From: Acidimicrobiaceae bacterium
Lineage (GTDB): Bacteria > Actinomycetota > Acidimicrobiia > Acidimicrobiales > RAAP-2
DNA: 49,960 nt
Reading direction: 5' to 3'
NCBI GenBank assembly: GCA_027306585.1
Contig: DAHUZJ010000134.1
Coordinates: 1 to 49,960 of the forward strand
This document shows, piece after piece, positions 8,160-17,291 of this stretch. Both the position numbers and the translations under genes were made by a program. The notes beneath the pieces are model-generated. The model did not search any database, was not told the DNA's origin, and saw only the letters and a program-made list of their open reading frames with translations. Each line of letters opens with the position of its first letter. Position 1 is the first letter of the stretch.

Positions 8160-8174
8160 TACCCTGGTAGGGTA
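8160..8174. promoter_or_regulatory. CsoR-type copper operator
   Basis: TACCCTGGTAGGGTA is a perfect 6-3-6 inverted repeat of the TACCC...GGGTA kind recognised by CsoR repressors in actinobacteria. It overlaps a TANNNT hexamer (TAGGGT, 8168-8173) suited to be the copZ -10 element. csoR itself is the third gene downstream. The site also lies upstream of the divergent membrane protein-cupredoxin pair and may control both directions. Confidence 0.8.
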
Positions 8175-8203
8175 TTGAGCAGGCGCCGACGAGAGGAGCG
8201 ACC

Positions 8204-8407
8204 ATGGCCGAGACGATCACCTACACCGTGGCCAGGATGACCTGCGACCACTGCAAGCACGCCGTCGCGACCGAGGTGGGCGCGGTCGACGGGGTGGCGG
8301 GGGTCGACGTCGACCTCGGCACCAAGCTCGTCACGGTGACCGGCGAGGGCCTCGACGACCAGGCGCTGCGCGCGGCGATCGCAGAGGCCGGCTACGAGGC
8401 GTCGTGA
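8204..8407 (+). CDS. copZ: Copper chaperone, heavy-metal-associated domain
   Basis: This 67-aa protein is a single HMA (ferredoxin-like beta-alpha-beta-beta-alpha-beta) domain with the Cu(I)-binding motif MTCDHC (Cys14, Cys17) in the first loop. It carries Cu(I) in the cytoplasm to the P-type ATPase and to CsoR. GAGGAG at 8191-8196 is the ribosome binding site. Its stop overlaps the copA start (GTGA), so the two are translationally coupled. Regulation by the CsoR-type site at 8160-8174 is expected. Confidence 0.9.
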   Translation: MAETITYTVARMTCDHCKHAVATEVGAVDGVAGVDVDLGTKLVTVTGEGLDDQALRAAIAEAGYEAS

Positions 8408-10605
8408 CCACGTCCGCGGGCGCGACGACGACACCCGCCGCTGACGGTCGCCAGCGGGTCGACCTCGCCATCACCGGCATGACGTGCGCGTCGTGCGCTG
8501 CCCGGATCGAGAAGCGCCTGAACAAGCTCGACGGCGTGGCGGCGACGGTCAATTTCGCCAGCGAGCACGCGGCGGTCGCCTTCGACCCCGACCAGGTGCG
8601 GGTGGCGGACCTGATCGACGCCGTCGAGGCGGCCGGCTACGGTGCTGCGCTCCCCGAGGCGGTCACCGACGAGGACCCGGCCCGTCCCTACCGGGTCCGC
8701 CTGCTGGTCGCCGTCGTCCTCACGGTGCCCTTGGTGGTCTTCGCCTGGGTCGACGCGGCCCGCCCGCCCGGGTGGCAGTGGGCCTCCCTGGTGCTCGCCA
8801 CGCCCGTCGCCGCCTATGCCGGCTGGCCGTTCCACCGGGCTGCCGCCACGAACGCCCGCCACGGGGTGGCGACGATGGACACGCTGATCTCCGTCGGCAC
8901 GCTCGCCGCGTGGACGTGGTCGACCGTCGTCGTGCTGGGTGGGCTGACGACGAGCATCTACTTCGACACGGCGGGGGCCATCACCGCCCTGATCCTCCTC
9001 GGCCGCTACCTCGAGGCTCGGGCGAAGCGCCGTTCCGGAGCGGCGATCCGCGCCCTCCTCGAGCTCGGGGCGAAGGAGGCCCACCTGCTACGAGACGGCC
9101 AAGAGGTCCTCGTCCCGGTCGAGGCGCTCACCGTCGGCGACCGGTTCGTCATCCGCCCGGGCGAGAAGGTCGCGACCGACGGCGTGGTCACCGCGGGCAC
9201 CTCGGCGATCGACCAGTCCATGCTGACCGGCGAGTCGGTGCCTGTCGAGGTCGGGCCCGGCGACGCCGTGGCCGGGGCCACCGTGAACACCTCGGGCCGC
9301 CTCGTCGTCGAGGCCACCCGGGTGGGATCGGCCACCGCGCTCGCCCAGATCGCCCGCCTCGTCGCCGAGGCACAGGCGGGCAAGGCGCCCGTGCAACGCC
9401 TCGCCGACCGGATCTCCGCCGTGTTCGTGCCGATCGTCATGGGCGTCTCGGCGCTCACCCTCGTCGGTTGGCTGGTCGTCGGCGGGGCCGCCACGACCGC
9501 TGCCTTCACCGCAGCCGTGGCCGTGATCGTGATCGCCTGCCCGTGCGCCCTGGGGCTCGCCACGCCGACCGCCATCATGGTCGGCACCGGCCGCGGTGCC
9601 CAGCTCGGCATCGTCATCAAGGGGCCCGAGGTCCTCGAGCAGACGCGCCAGGTCACCACCGTCGTGCTCGACAAGACCGGCACGCTGACCGAGGGAGCGA
9701 TGGCCGTCTCGGCCGTGGTGCCCGCCGACGGCGTGGACGAGGCCGAGCTGTTGCGACTGGCGGCGGGAGCCGAGGACGCCAGCGAGCATCCGATCGCCCG
9801 CGCCATCGCCGCGGCAGGCCGCGAGCGCCTCGGCGAGCTCCCTGCCGTCGAGTCGTTCACGGCCCGGGCGGGCCTCGGTGTCGAGGCCGTCGTCGACGGG
9901 CACGGCGTGGTGATCGGCCGACCCGGCCTGCTCGCCGACCGGCGTGTCTCGCTCCCCGCGAGGCTCACCGCCGAGGCCGACCGGCTGGAGGCGGCGGGCT
10001 CCACGGTGGTCGGCGTCGCCTGGGACGGCGAGGCGCGGGGACTCGTGGCCGTGGCGGACCGGGTCAAGCCGACGAGCCGCCAGGCCGTCGCCGACCTGCG
10101 TGCCCTCGGCCTCACCCCGGTGCTGCTCACCGGCGACAACGAGCGAACCGCCCGTGCCGTGGCGGCCGAGGTGGGCATCGACCGCGTCCTGGCCGAGGTG
10201 CTGCCGGGGGAAAAGGCGGCCGAGGTGGCGCGTCTACAGGCGGCCGGCGAGGTGGTGGCCATGGTCGGCGACGGTGTGAACGACGCCCCGGCGCTCGCCC
10301 GGGCCGACCTCGGGCTCGCCATCGGCACCGGTGCCGACGTGGCCATCGAGGCGTCCGACATCACCCTCGTGGCCGGCGACCTGCGGACGGCCGCCGACGC
10401 CATCCGGCTGTCGCGTCGCACCCTGCGGACCATCGAGGGGAACCTCTTCTGGGCGTTCGGCTACAACGTCGTGGCTGTCCCACTCGCCGTCGCCGGGGTC
10501 GTGAACCCCATCGTGGCGGCAGCGGCCATGGCGTTCTCGAGCGTGTTCGTGGTCACCAACTCCCTGCGGCTGCGCCGGTTCCGCCCGGGCCAGGTGGCCC
10601 GGTGA
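8404..10605 (+). CDS. copA: Copper-exporting P1B-type ATPase
   Basis: The protein (733 aa) exports Cu(I) from the cytoplasm at the cost of ATP. Visible landmarks: one N-terminal HMA domain with CASC (Cys28, Cys31), actuator motif TGES at about 275-278, the CPC metal-transport motif at about 379-381 in [14 protein letters not shown], the phosphorylated Asp of DKTGT at about 423, the HP dipeptide at about 462 (SEHPIA) and GDGVNDAP at about 622-629. Eight transmembrane helices fit the hydrophobic pattern. Length and all catalytic residues are normal. GTG 8404 overlaps the copZ stop, and the csoR GTG overlaps the copA stop, giving a tight three-gene operon. Confidence 0.95.
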   Translation: MTTSAGATTTPAADGRQRVDLAITGMTCASCAARIEKRLNKLDGVAATVNFASEHAAVAFDPDQVRVADLIDAVEAAGYGAALPEAVTDEDPARPYRVRLLVAVVLTVPLVVFAWVDAARPPGWQWASLVLATPVAAYAGWPFHRAAATNARHGVATMDTLISVGTLAAWTWSTVVVLGGLTTSIYFDTAGAITALILLGRYLEARAKRRSGAAIRALLELGAKEAHLLRDGQEVLVPVEALTVGDRFVIRPGEKVATDGVVTAGTSAIDQSMLTGESVPVEVGPGDAVAGATVNTSGRLVVEATRVGSATALAQIARLVAEAQAGKAPVQRLADRISAVFVPIVMGVSALTLVGWLVVGGAATTAAFTAAVAVIVIACPCALGLATPTAIMVGTGRGAQLGIVIKGPEVLEQTRQVTTVVLDKTGTLTEGAMAVSAVVPADGVDEAELLRLAAGAEDASEHPIARAIAAAGRERLGELPAVESFTARAGLGVEAVVDGHGVVIGRPGLLADRRVSLPARLTAEADRLEAAGSTVVGVAWDGEARGLVAVADRVKPTSRQAVADLRALGLTPVLLTGDNERTARAVAAEVGIDRVLAEVLPGEKAAEVARLQAAGEVVAMVGDGVNDAPALARADLGLAIGTGADVAIEASDITLVAGDLRTAADAIRLSRRTLRTIEGNLFWAFGYNVVAVPLAVAGVVNPIVAAAAMAFSSVFVVTNSLRLRRFRPGQVAR

Positions 10606-10982
10606 GCGAGCCGAGGGGCCCGGCCGCCGGGGGCCCGGCCGACGGGGGCCCAGCCAGCGGGCAGGCAGCTGTCCACCCGGGCGAGCCCGGGCCGCCGTGG
10701 GGCTACGTCGCCGACAAGGAGGCCCTCGTCAAGCGCATGCGGCGCATTGAGGGCCAGGCGCGGGGCATCGAGCGGATGATCACCGAGGACCGCTACTGCA
10801 TCGACATCCTCACCCAGGTCGCCGCCGTCACGACCGCCCTCGAGGCGGTCGCCGAGATCATCCTCGACGACCACGTGGACCACTGCGTGCGCCACGCCCT
10901 CGCGTCGGGCGACGAGGCCGTCGCCGCCGAGAAGACCACCGAGCTGCTCGAGGCCGTCCACCGGTTCACCCGCAGCCGGTGA
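10602..10982 (+). CDS. csoR: CsoR copper-sensing transcriptional repressor
   Basis: The protein (126 aa) is a CsoR/RcnR family (DUF156) all-helical DNA-binding regulator. The Cu(I) ligand set is present with the canonical spacing: Cys66 (YCIDIL), His91 and Cys95 (HVDHC). The helix-1 segment [19 protein letters not shown] carries the arginines used for DNA contact. An unusual Gly/Pro-rich tail of about 35 residues precedes the domain when translation starts at the coupled GTG 10602. Copper binding should release it from the operator at 8160-8174. Confidence 0.93.
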   Translation: MSEPRGPAAGGPADGGPASGQAAVHPGEPGPPWGYVADKEALVKRMRRIEGQARGIERMITEDRYCIDILTQVAAVTTALEAVAEIILDDHVDHCVRHALASGDEAVAAEKTTELLEAVHRFTRSR

Positions 10983-11075
10983 GCTCGCCCGACCGCCGGT
11001 GCCGCGGAGGCGGGTAGCGTACGCACGAACCTGCCGGGCCCTGTCGGCGCCGGAGCGCTGGAGGAGTGTGCCAGG

Positions 11076-12665
11076 TTGCTGATCGTGCTGATGGGGTTCA
11101 TGGGGGCCGGCAAGACGACGATCGGCTACCTGTTGGCCGAGAAGCTCGGCCTCCCCTTCGTCGACATCGACATCCTGATCGAGCACCGCACCCGTCGCCG
11201 GGTCGTGGACATCTTCGCCGAGGACGGCGAGGCGGCGTTCCGGCGGATGGAGCACGAGACCATCGTCGAGACCCTCGCGGGGCCGCCGGCGGTCATCGCC
11301 CTCGGGGGCGGCGCGGTCGAGCACCCCGGCACCCGGCAGGCGCTCGAGGCGGTCACGGGCGTCCACCTCGAGGTCAGCTACGAGGAGGCGCTGCTGCGCA
11401 TCGGCAAGGACGACCTGCGCCCCATGATGCGACGTCCCGACATCGGCGAGATCTACCAGCGACGTCTGCCCGTCTACCACGGCGTGGCCAAGCTGGCCGT
11501 GCGCACCGACGGTCGGCGGCCCGAGGACATCGTGCTCGGCCTCCTCGAGCTCCTGGTGGCGCCTCGCTCCGTCCCGGCCGGGTCGAGGAGCGTCCTCGTC
11601 GCCCCCATGGGTGGAGCCCACCAGGTCCACATCGGCGGAGGGATCGCCACCGAGCTCGCTGCGCTGCTGCCGCGAGCCACCTCGGTCGGCCGATGCTTCG
11701 TGGTGTCCACCGGTGGGGACCGCGCTCCTGCCGACGCACTGGTGGCCCGGCTGCGCGAGGACCGGGGTCCCGAGCCGGCGCAGCTCGACCTGGCAGCGTC
11801 CGCGCCGACCGACGGCTTCGCCGCCGTCGAGCAGCTCTCGCAGTGGCTGGCCGAGCGTGAAGCCAGCCGGGACGACCTCCTCGTCGGGGTGGGGGGCGAG
11901 GACGCCTGCTACCTCGCCGGGTTCGTCGCCGCCACGTACAACCGGGGCATGCCCCTGGCGCTCGTGCCGACCACGCTGCACGGCCAGGCCGACGCGGCCG
12001 TCGGGGGCAAGAACGGGGTCCGCCTCCCTTCCGGCGGGAACCTGTCGGGGACGATCCACCAGCCGGTCGTGGTCGTGAGCGACGTCGAGCTCGCCGTCGA
12101 GCACCGCGACGACGGCTTCCGGACCGGGCTGGCCGAGGTGGCGAAGCACGCCGTCATCGCCGACCCCGACCTGCTCGACCTCCTCGAGGAGCGGGCCGAG
12201 CAGGCCGTCGGGGGCGACGTGGACGTGCTCGTCGACCTGCTGGCGCGCTCGACGGCGGTGAAGGCGGCCATCGTCACGGCCGACCAGCGCGAGCAGGGGG
12301 AGCGCATCCAGCTCCACTACGGCCACACCTTCGGCCGGGCCTTCGAGCAGCTGCTTCCCCCGGGGCCCGACCGGCACGGGCACGCCGTTTCCCTGGGCAT
12401 GGTGGCCGCGGGGTTCCTCTCGGCACGTCTCGGACGGATCGACCGCTCCCTGATCGAGCGGCACCGGCGCGTGCTCGACCGGCTCGGCCTACCGACCCGC
12501 CTGTCGGTCACCCTGGACGAGATGGACGTCGCCTGGCGACGCAGCCGCCGGGCCGCCGGCGAGCCCCGCTTCGTCCTGCTGAACGGCGCCGGGGTCGCCG
12601 AGGGGCGAATCCCTGCGGGACGGGACGAGCTCGTCGGGGCCCTCGCCGACCTCGCCGCCGGTTGA
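11076..12665 (+). CDS. Shikimate kinase - 3-dehydroquinate synthase-like fusion (AroKB type, divergent)
   Basis: The protein (529 aa) joins a shikimate kinase domain (about 1-165; Walker A GAGKTT at 10-15, FVDIDILIE, IALGGGAVE, RPMM) to a dehydroquinate-synthase fold (about 175-525; PTTLHGQADAAVGGK, TGLAEVAK, YGHT). Start is TTG 11076, 9 nt after GGAGGAG at 11060-11066. The synthase half keeps the Zn-ligand type residues (Glu of AEVAK, His417, His434) and the Asp and Lys312 of DxxxGGK. Compared with the textbook enzyme it has changed GGGVxGD to GGEDACY (275-279), the second Lys to Gly321, Asn to His414, His to Arg421, HGEAV to HGHAV and a C-terminal KK pair to RR. It may be a diverged DHQ synthase or another sugar-phosphate cyclase. 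Confidence 0.8.
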   Translation: MLIVLMGFMGAGKTTIGYLLAEKLGLPFVDIDILIEHRTRRRVVDIFAEDGEAAFRRMEHETIVETLAGPPAVIALGGGAVEHPGTRQALEAVTGVHLEVSYEEALLRIGKDDLRPMMRRPDIGEIYQRRLPVYHGVAKLAVRTDGRRPEDIVLGLLELLVAPRSVPAGSRSVLVAPMGGAHQVHIGGGIATELAALLPRATSVGRCFVVSTGGDRAPADALVARLREDRGPEPAQLDLAASAPTDGFAAVEQLSQWLAEREASRDDLLVGVGGEDACYLAGFVAATYNRGMPLALVPTTLHGQADAAVGGKNGVRLPSGGNLSGTIHQPVVVVSDVELAVEHRDDGFRTGLAEVAKHAVIADPDLLDLLEERAEQAVGGDVDVLVDLLARSTAVKAAIVTADQREQGERIQLHYGHTFGRAFEQLLPPGPDRHGHAVSLGMVAAGFLSARLGRIDRSLIERHRRVLDRLGLPTRLSVTLDEMDVAWRRSRRAAGEPRFVLLNGAGVAEGRIPAGRDELVGALADLAAG

Positions 12666-12690
12666 GCCGGAAGGGGAACGGGACGGCTCA
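12663..12690. terminator. Inverted repeat after the aroKB-like gene
   Basis: TGAGCCG (12663-12669, including the stop codon) pairs perfectly with CGGCTCA (12684-12690) over a 14-nt loop. It lies between convergent genes, as a terminator would, but there is no T-run. Confidence 0.35.
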
Positions 12691-12752
12691 GGCCCGGCGG
12701 CGGGTCGGGAGGCGAACGGGTCGGCCCAGGCAGGGCCGAGGGCCGCGTCGGG

Positions 12753-13583
12753 TCACGCGGTGGGGCTCACGGGAGCTGGCCCGGTGTAGGCGGGAAGGAT
12801 GGACGGGGGCATGGGGCCCTTGATCCGCGTCCCGTTCCCCAGCTCCTCGGCGGCGTGCGCCAGGATGCCCACGCTCCTCGACAGGCAGAAGAGCCCCCGG
12901 GCCAACTGCGGGGTGAACCCGAGCTCGCCGTAGATCGCCGCGGTCGCACCGTCGATGTTGAGGGTGACGGGCCTCGTCCGGCCGAGGGACAGATGGGCCT
13001 CGACGGCCCGGGCGGTCCGGGCGAACCGGCCGGAGACGGCGCCTCGCTCGGCCGCCTGGTCGACCAGGCGGAGGAGGGGGGCGGCACGCGGGTCGACCGG
13101 GTGGAACCGGTGGCCGAAGCCCGGCAGGTAGCGCTGGCGCGACCGCCACCGCTCGACGACGCTCGTCACCGCGGCCTCGAGGGTCTCCTCCCGTCCCTCC
13201 TCCTCGACGATCTCGAGGTAGAGCTCGAGGCACTGCTGGCCGGCGCCGCCGTGGACGTCGCCGAGGAGGTTCACGCCCGTGGCCACGGCGTTGTTCAGAC
13301 CGACTCCGCACGAGGCGGCCATCCGCGCCGCGGCGATGGAGGGCGCCTGGGGACCGTGGTCCACGGACGCCACCATGGCCGCCTGCAGCAGCGAGGCCTG
13401 CTCGGGCGTCGGCGCCGTGCCGCGCAGCATGAGCCAGACGACCGAGACGAGGTCCCAGCCTTCGAGGAGCTCGACGACGTCGTGGCCGCGGAGGCGGATC
13501 ACGCCCGGGCGGATGTCGGAGATCGCGGTCGCCCACCACTGCGCCAGCTCCTCGTGCTCGCTCGACCGGCCGGCGCCGCTCAC
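12753..13583 (-). CDS. Citrate-synthase-fold protein, citryl-CoA lyase-like
   Basis: The protein (276 aa) is a short member of the citrate synthase superfamily. The three catalytic positions are recognisable: His in LGDVHGGAGQQ, His in the GFGHRFHPVDPRA loop, and Asp in NIDGATAAIYGELG. Full citrate synthases are about 370-430 aa; this short form is typical of proteins annotated as citryl-CoA lyase, which cleave or form CoA esters of citrate-like acids with acetyl-CoA. GTG 13583 overlaps the stop of the CoA-transferase gene by 4 bp. Pairing with a CoA-transferase suggests that an acid is first converted to its CoA ester and then split, probably not part of the TCA cycle. The true substrate is unknown. 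Confidence 0.8.
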   Translation of the reverse strand: MSGAGRSSEHEELAQWWATAISDIRPGVIRLRGHDVVELLEGWDLVSVVWLMLRGTAPTPEQASLLQAAMVASVDHGPQAPSIAAARMAASCGVGLNNAVATGVNLLGDVHGGAGQQCLELYLEIVEEEGREETLEAAVTSVVERWRSRQRYLPGFGHRFHPVDPRAAPLLRLVDQAAERGAVSGRFARTARAVEAHLSLGRTRPVTLNIDGATAAIYGELGFTPQLARGLFCLSRSVGILAHAAEELGNGTRIKGPMPPSILPAYTGPAPVSPTA

Positions 13584-14797
13584 TCGAGCGCTCCCGCCTG
13601 GTCGAGCTGGGCGTCCGCGGCAGCGGCGCGAGCGGCCACTTCGGCCAGCACCTCGTCGGTGTGCTGGCCGAGCGTCGGGGGTGGGGCGTCGGGTGCGCAC
13701 GGCTCGCCGTCGACGACGACCCCGTTCCCGCTCAGGCGGAGCGTCCGTCCCGTCCGGCCGGGGCCGGGGAACGCCACGTCGGTGAAGAAGTGGCGCGCCT
13801 CGAGCTGGTCGAGCTCGACCATCTCGGCAACGGTCAAGACCCGTGCCGCGGGGACGCCCGCCCGGGAGAGGAGCTCCTCCCACTCGATGGCCGGGTGGCG
13901 CCGAAGTCCTTCGGCGATCTCGTGGTTGAGCGCCTCGCGGTTCGCCTTGCGCGCTTCGCGTGTCGCGAACCGGGCGTCGGTGACGAGGTCGTCGCGTCCG
14001 AGGAGCCGGCACAACGTGACGAACTGCTCCTGCTTGTTCGCCGCGATGTTGATGAGGCCGCTCGAGGTCGGGAACGCGCCGGAGGGCGCGGCGGTCGCGT
14101 TGTCGTTCCCCATCGGCTCGGGCTCCTGGCCCGTGATGAGGAAGTTGGACACGACCCACCCCATGACCGACGCCGAGGTCTCCAGCATCGAGATGTCGAG
14201 CATGTGCCCGTCGCCCGTGCGCCTGCGGTCGACGAGCGCCGCGCAGATCGCCATCGCCGCGGCGAGCCCGCCGACGGTGTCGGAGACGGGGAACCCTGCC
14301 CGCAACGGATGGTCGGGCTCGCTGCCCGTCACGCTCATCATCCCGGCGAGGCCCTGGATGATCTGGTCGTAGGCCGGCCGGTGGGCCATCGGCCCGGACT
14401 GGCCGAACCCCGAGATGGCGCAGTAGACGAGGGCCGGGTTGAGCTCGTGGAGCCGCTCCCACGGGAAGCCGAGGCGAGCGAGCACGCCGGGCCGGAAGTT
14501 CTCGAGGAGGACGTCGGCGGTCGCCACGAGCGCCCCGAAGCGCTCCTTGCCCTCGGGGTCCTTCAGGTCGATCTCCACCGAGCGCTTGCCGGCGTTCTGG
14601 GCCAGGAACGACGCGCCCAGTCCCTGGGCGTTGAGCTCGGGGTCCGCCCCGAGCTGGCGGGCGAGGTCACCCGAGCCCGGCACCTCGATCTTCACCACGT
14701 CGGCCCCGAGCAGCACCAACTGGTAGCCGCAGTAGGGCCCGGCCAGCACGTTGGTCATGTCGAGCACGCGGATCCCGCTGAGCAGGCGAGTGGTCAT
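13580..14797 (-). CDS. Class III (CaiB/BaiF) CoA-transferase
   Basis: The protein (405 aa) has the family hallmarks: GIRVLDMTNVLAGPYCGYQLVLLGADVVKIE at the N-terminus, LLENFRPGVLARLGF, and ISGFGQSGPMAHRPAYDQIIQG. It carries an acidic residue in NAGKRSVEIDLKDPEGK, but I did not identify the catalytic Asp with certainty. It transfers CoA between an acyl-CoA donor and a carboxylic acid. It sits between iclR and the citrate-synthase-like gene with 4-bp overlaps on both sides (ATGA with iclR, GTGA with the lyase), so the three form one translationally coupled unit. A likely job is activation of a di- or tricarboxylic acid for the lyase; this is inference. Confidence 0.88.
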   Translation of the reverse strand: MTTRLLSGIRVLDMTNVLAGPYCGYQLVLLGADVVKIEVPGSGDLARQLGADPELNAQGLGASFLAQNAGKRSVEIDLKDPEGKERFGALVATADVLLENFRPGVLARLGFPWERLHELNPALVYCAISGFGQSGPMAHRPAYDQIIQGLAGMMSVTGSEPDHPLRAGFPVSDTVGGLAAAMAICAALVDRRRTGDGHMLDISMLETSASVMGWVVSNFLITGQEPEPMGNDNATAAPSGAFPTSSGLINIAANKQEQFVTLCRLLGRDDLVTDARFATREARKANREALNHEIAEGLRRHPAIEWEELLSRAGVPAARVLTVAEMVELDQLEARHFFTDVAFPGPGRTGRTLRLSGNGVVVDGEPCAPDAPPPTLGQHTDEVLAEVAARAAAADAQLDQAGALE

Positions 14798-15678
14798 GTC
14801 GCTCCTTCCCCGGAGATGAGCCGGGTGATGCCGAGCGGCTGGGCCGTCGACTGGCCGGCGTTGTGGTGGGCGATGCGTGCCGCCGCCCGGCGCAACGTGG
14901 CCAGCAGCTCGGGCAGCTTGGCCTCGGTGAAGCGCGTGGAGGGCCCCGAGATGGACAGGGCGGTGACGACGCCGCCGAGCGCCGCCGGGTCGATGCGCAC
15001 GGAGATGGCGGAGATGAGGTCCTCTCGCTCGGCATGGCTCACCGCCCATCCGTCACGCCGCACGTCGGCCACCCAGGCGTCCAGCGTGGCCCGGTGGGCC
15101 GGTCCGTGGGGCGAGCAGGCGGCCACGTCGTCGAGGAGCTGGTCCGGACCCTCGGCGAGGAAGATCTTCGCCGAGGCTCCCGCCCACAGGGGGAGCTCGT
15201 CGCCCACCCGGACCACGTGGCGGAGGCTGTGGGGCCCTTGTGCGTGGGCGATGCAGACGCGCTGGAGGCCCTTGCGCACGTAGACGTTGACCGTCTCGCC
15301 GGTCTCCCGGGCGGCGGTGTCGAGGATGTGCTGGACGCCAGGGGGGAGGAGCCAGGCGTCCGAGGCGATGCGCGACCACCGCAGGAGGGCCGGGCCGGGC
15401 ACGTACCTGCCGTTGTCGCTCCACAGCACGCCGGTGCGCTCCAGGGTCTGGAGCAGGCGCAGCGTCGTCGTCTTCGGGAGCCCGACGGCGCGCGCGCAGT
15501 CCGTGAGCGTCAGCACGGGCCGCTCGTCGGTCAGCAGGAAGAGGATGTCGAGCGCCCGGCGCACGCTGCGCACGGTGTCGCCGTCCGCCACCGGAGCCGT
15601 CCCGGACCGCCCGGCGGCGGCGTCAGCTCGCGCTGGCGGACGAGGGCGGGGACGACCCTCAGTTGTGTTTTCGATCAC
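14794..15678 (-). CDS. IclR-family transcriptional regulator (first)
   Basis: The protein (294 aa with GTG 15678) has an N-terminal winged helix at about residues 36-100 (VRRALDILFLLTDERPVLTLTDCARAVGLPKTTTLRLLQTL) and a C-terminal IclR effector domain with WAGASAKIFLAE and ISGPSTRFTEAKLPEL. About 35 Pro/Arg/Ala-rich residues precede the DNA-binding domain. TACCGT at 15692-15687 ends 8 nt before GTG, so translation may be leaderless. It is the first gene of the leftward CoA-transferase/lyase unit and divergent from the aldehyde dehydrogenase, so it probably controls both arms. Confidence 0.88.
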   Translation of the reverse strand: MIENTTEGRPRPRPPARADAAAGRSGTAPVADGDTVRSVRRALDILFLLTDERPVLTLTDCARAVGLPKTTTLRLLQTLERTGVLWSDNGRYVPGPALLRWSRIASDAWLLPPGVQHILDTAARETGETVNVYVRKGLQRVCIAHAQGPHSLRHVVRVGDELPLWAGASAKIFLAEGPDQLLDDVAACSPHGPAHRATLDAWVADVRRDGWAVSHAEREDLISAISVRIDPAALGGVVTALSISGPSTRFTEAKLPELLATLRRAAARIAHHNAGQSTAQPLGITRLISGEGAT

Positions 15679-15681
15679 GGT

Positions 15682-15735
15682 GGTCTACGGTACCAGTGTT
15701 CCGACAGATAGACCAGAGGGTCCGTTAGACGGACC
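15682..15735. promoter_or_regulatory. Two inverted repeats in the iclR-aldehyde dehydrogenase intergenic region
   Basis: GGTCTA (15682-15687) pairs with TAGACC (15709-15714) across 21 nt, and GGTCCG (15719-15724) pairs with CGGACC (15730-15735) across TTAGA. Both sit in the 79-bp divergent control region and are candidate IclR operators. Confidence 0.5.
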
Positions 15736-15757
15736 GCAACACCCGGGGAGGACCGAC

Positions 15758-17218
15758 ATGACGCAGCACGGCACGACACCCGTGGCTGCTCGCTCCCTGG
15801 TCGCCGCCCGATGGGTCGACGAGGGCTCATGGGCCGAGCGGCAGGGGCCCTACACCGGCGCGGTCGTGTCGCGGGCGCTCGTCGCCGACGGCCCGGCCGT
15901 CGAGCGGGCGCTCGCCTACGCGGCCGGCTCGGCGCGTGTCGTGCGGTCCCTCACGCCGGCGCGTCGGGCGGACGTCCTCGAACGAGCGTCCGCGCTCGCC
16001 GACGAGCGGCGCGAGGAGCTGGCCCGCCTGCTCGCCCTCGAGCTCGGCAAGCCGATGAAGGACTCCCGTGGCGAGGTCGTCCGCGTGGCCGACACCTTCG
16101 CCATCTGCGCGCTCGAAGCCCGCCAGATGGGTGGGGAGGTGCTCGGGGCCGAGGGCTGGGAGCGGGGTCGTGGCACGACCGCGCTCACCTACCGGGCCCC
16201 CGTCGGCGTGGTCGTGGCCATCACGCCGTTCAACGCACCGGCCAACCTGCTCGCGCACAAGCTCGGTGCGTCGTTCGCCGCCGGGAACACCACCATCGTG
16301 AAGCCGCCGCCGCAGGCGCCGGCTTCGTCCAACGCCGTCGTCGAGCTCCTCCTCGACGCAGGGATGCCGCACGAGGCCGTCCAGGTCCTCCACGGCGGCG
16401 CGGACGTCGGCGCGGCGCTCGTCTCCTCGCCCGTCGTCGGCGCCGTGAGCTTCACCGGGAGCGCCGGAGCCGGGGACGCCGTCGCTCGTGCCGCCGGGCC
16501 CAAGCGGCTCGTGCTCGAGCTCGGCGGGAACGCGGCGACCATCGTCTGCGAGGACGCCGACCTCGATCTCGCCGCTGTCAATTGTGCTCGGACCGGCTTC
16601 TCGAACTCGGGGCAGAGCTGCATCTCGGTGCAGCGCGTCTACGTGCACCGCTCGGTCTTCGACCCCTTCGTGGACCTGCTCGCCGACGCCGTGTCGAAGC
16701 TGCGTGTCGGCGATCCCCTCGACGACGCCACCGACGTCGGCTCGATGGTCGACGTCGCCGCAGCCGAACGGGTCGTCAACTGGGTGGAAGAGGCGCGTCG
16801 CGGGGGCGCGTCGGTGCCGGTGGGCGGCGAGCGCCACGGGGCGACGGTCCAGCCGACCGTGGTGGCGGGCCCGCAGCCCGACGCCAAGGTGGTCGTGGAG
16901 GAGGTCTTCGGCGCCTTGGTCGCCGTGCTCCCCTACGACGACTTCGACACCGTGCTTGCCACGTGCAACGAGAGCCGCTACGGGCTGCAGGCCGGCCTGT
17001 TCACCAACGACCTCCGGCGGGTGTTCCGGGCCTGGCGCGAGCTCGAGGTGGGCGGTCTCGTGGTCAACGGCTCGTCCAACTACCGGCTCGACCACGTGGC
17101 CTTCGGCGGGGTGAAGGACTCGGGCATCGGCCGGGAGTCACCGCGGTGGATGATCGAGGACTACACGACGGTGCGGACACTGCTGCTCCGGGACGTCTCG
17201 CTGTGGGGCGACGCATGA
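15758..17218 (+). CDS. NAD(P)-dependent aldehyde dehydrogenase
   Basis: The protein (486 aa) oxidises an aldehyde to its acid. Catalytic residues are visible: Glu254 in LELGGN and Cys288 in SGQSCISVQR. The cofactor motif is TPFNAPANLLAHKLGASFAAGNTTIVKPPP and the C-terminal FGGVKDSGIGRE is typical of the lactaldehyde/succinate-semialdehyde dehydrogenase branch. ATG 15758 has GGGGAGG at about 15745-15751; the ORF continues upstream antisense to iclR and is not used. It is the first gene of the rightward catabolic run (ALDH, ADH, TPP enzyme). The actual aldehyde is unknown. Confidence 0.9.
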   Translation: MTQHGTTPVAARSLVAARWVDEGSWAERQGPYTGAVVSRALVADGPAVERALAYAAGSARVVRSLTPARRADVLERASALADERREELARLLALELGKPMKDSRGEVVRVADTFAICALEARQMGGEVLGAEGWERGRGTTALTYRAPVGVVVAITPFNAPANLLAHKLGASFAAGNTTIVKPPPQAPASSNAVVELLLDAGMPHEAVQVLHGGADVGAALVSSPVVGAVSFTGSAGAGDAVARAAGPKRLVLELGGNAATIVCEDADLDLAAVNCARTGFSNSGQSCISVQRVYVHRSVFDPFVDLLADAVSKLRVGDPLDDATDVGSMVDVAAAERVVNWVEEARRGGASVPVGGERHGATVQPTVVAGPQPDAKVVVEEVFGALVAVLPYDDFDTVLATCNESRYGLQAGLFTNDLRRVFRAWRELEVGGLVVNGSSNYRLDHVAFGGVKDSGIGRESPRWMIEDYTTVRTLLLRDVSLWGDA

Positions 17219-17291
17219 CGGCCACGCGACCGGTCCTCTGCACCGTGACGCGGGGAGCCACGCCGAAGCCAGCCGCGACGAAGGGCGCACC

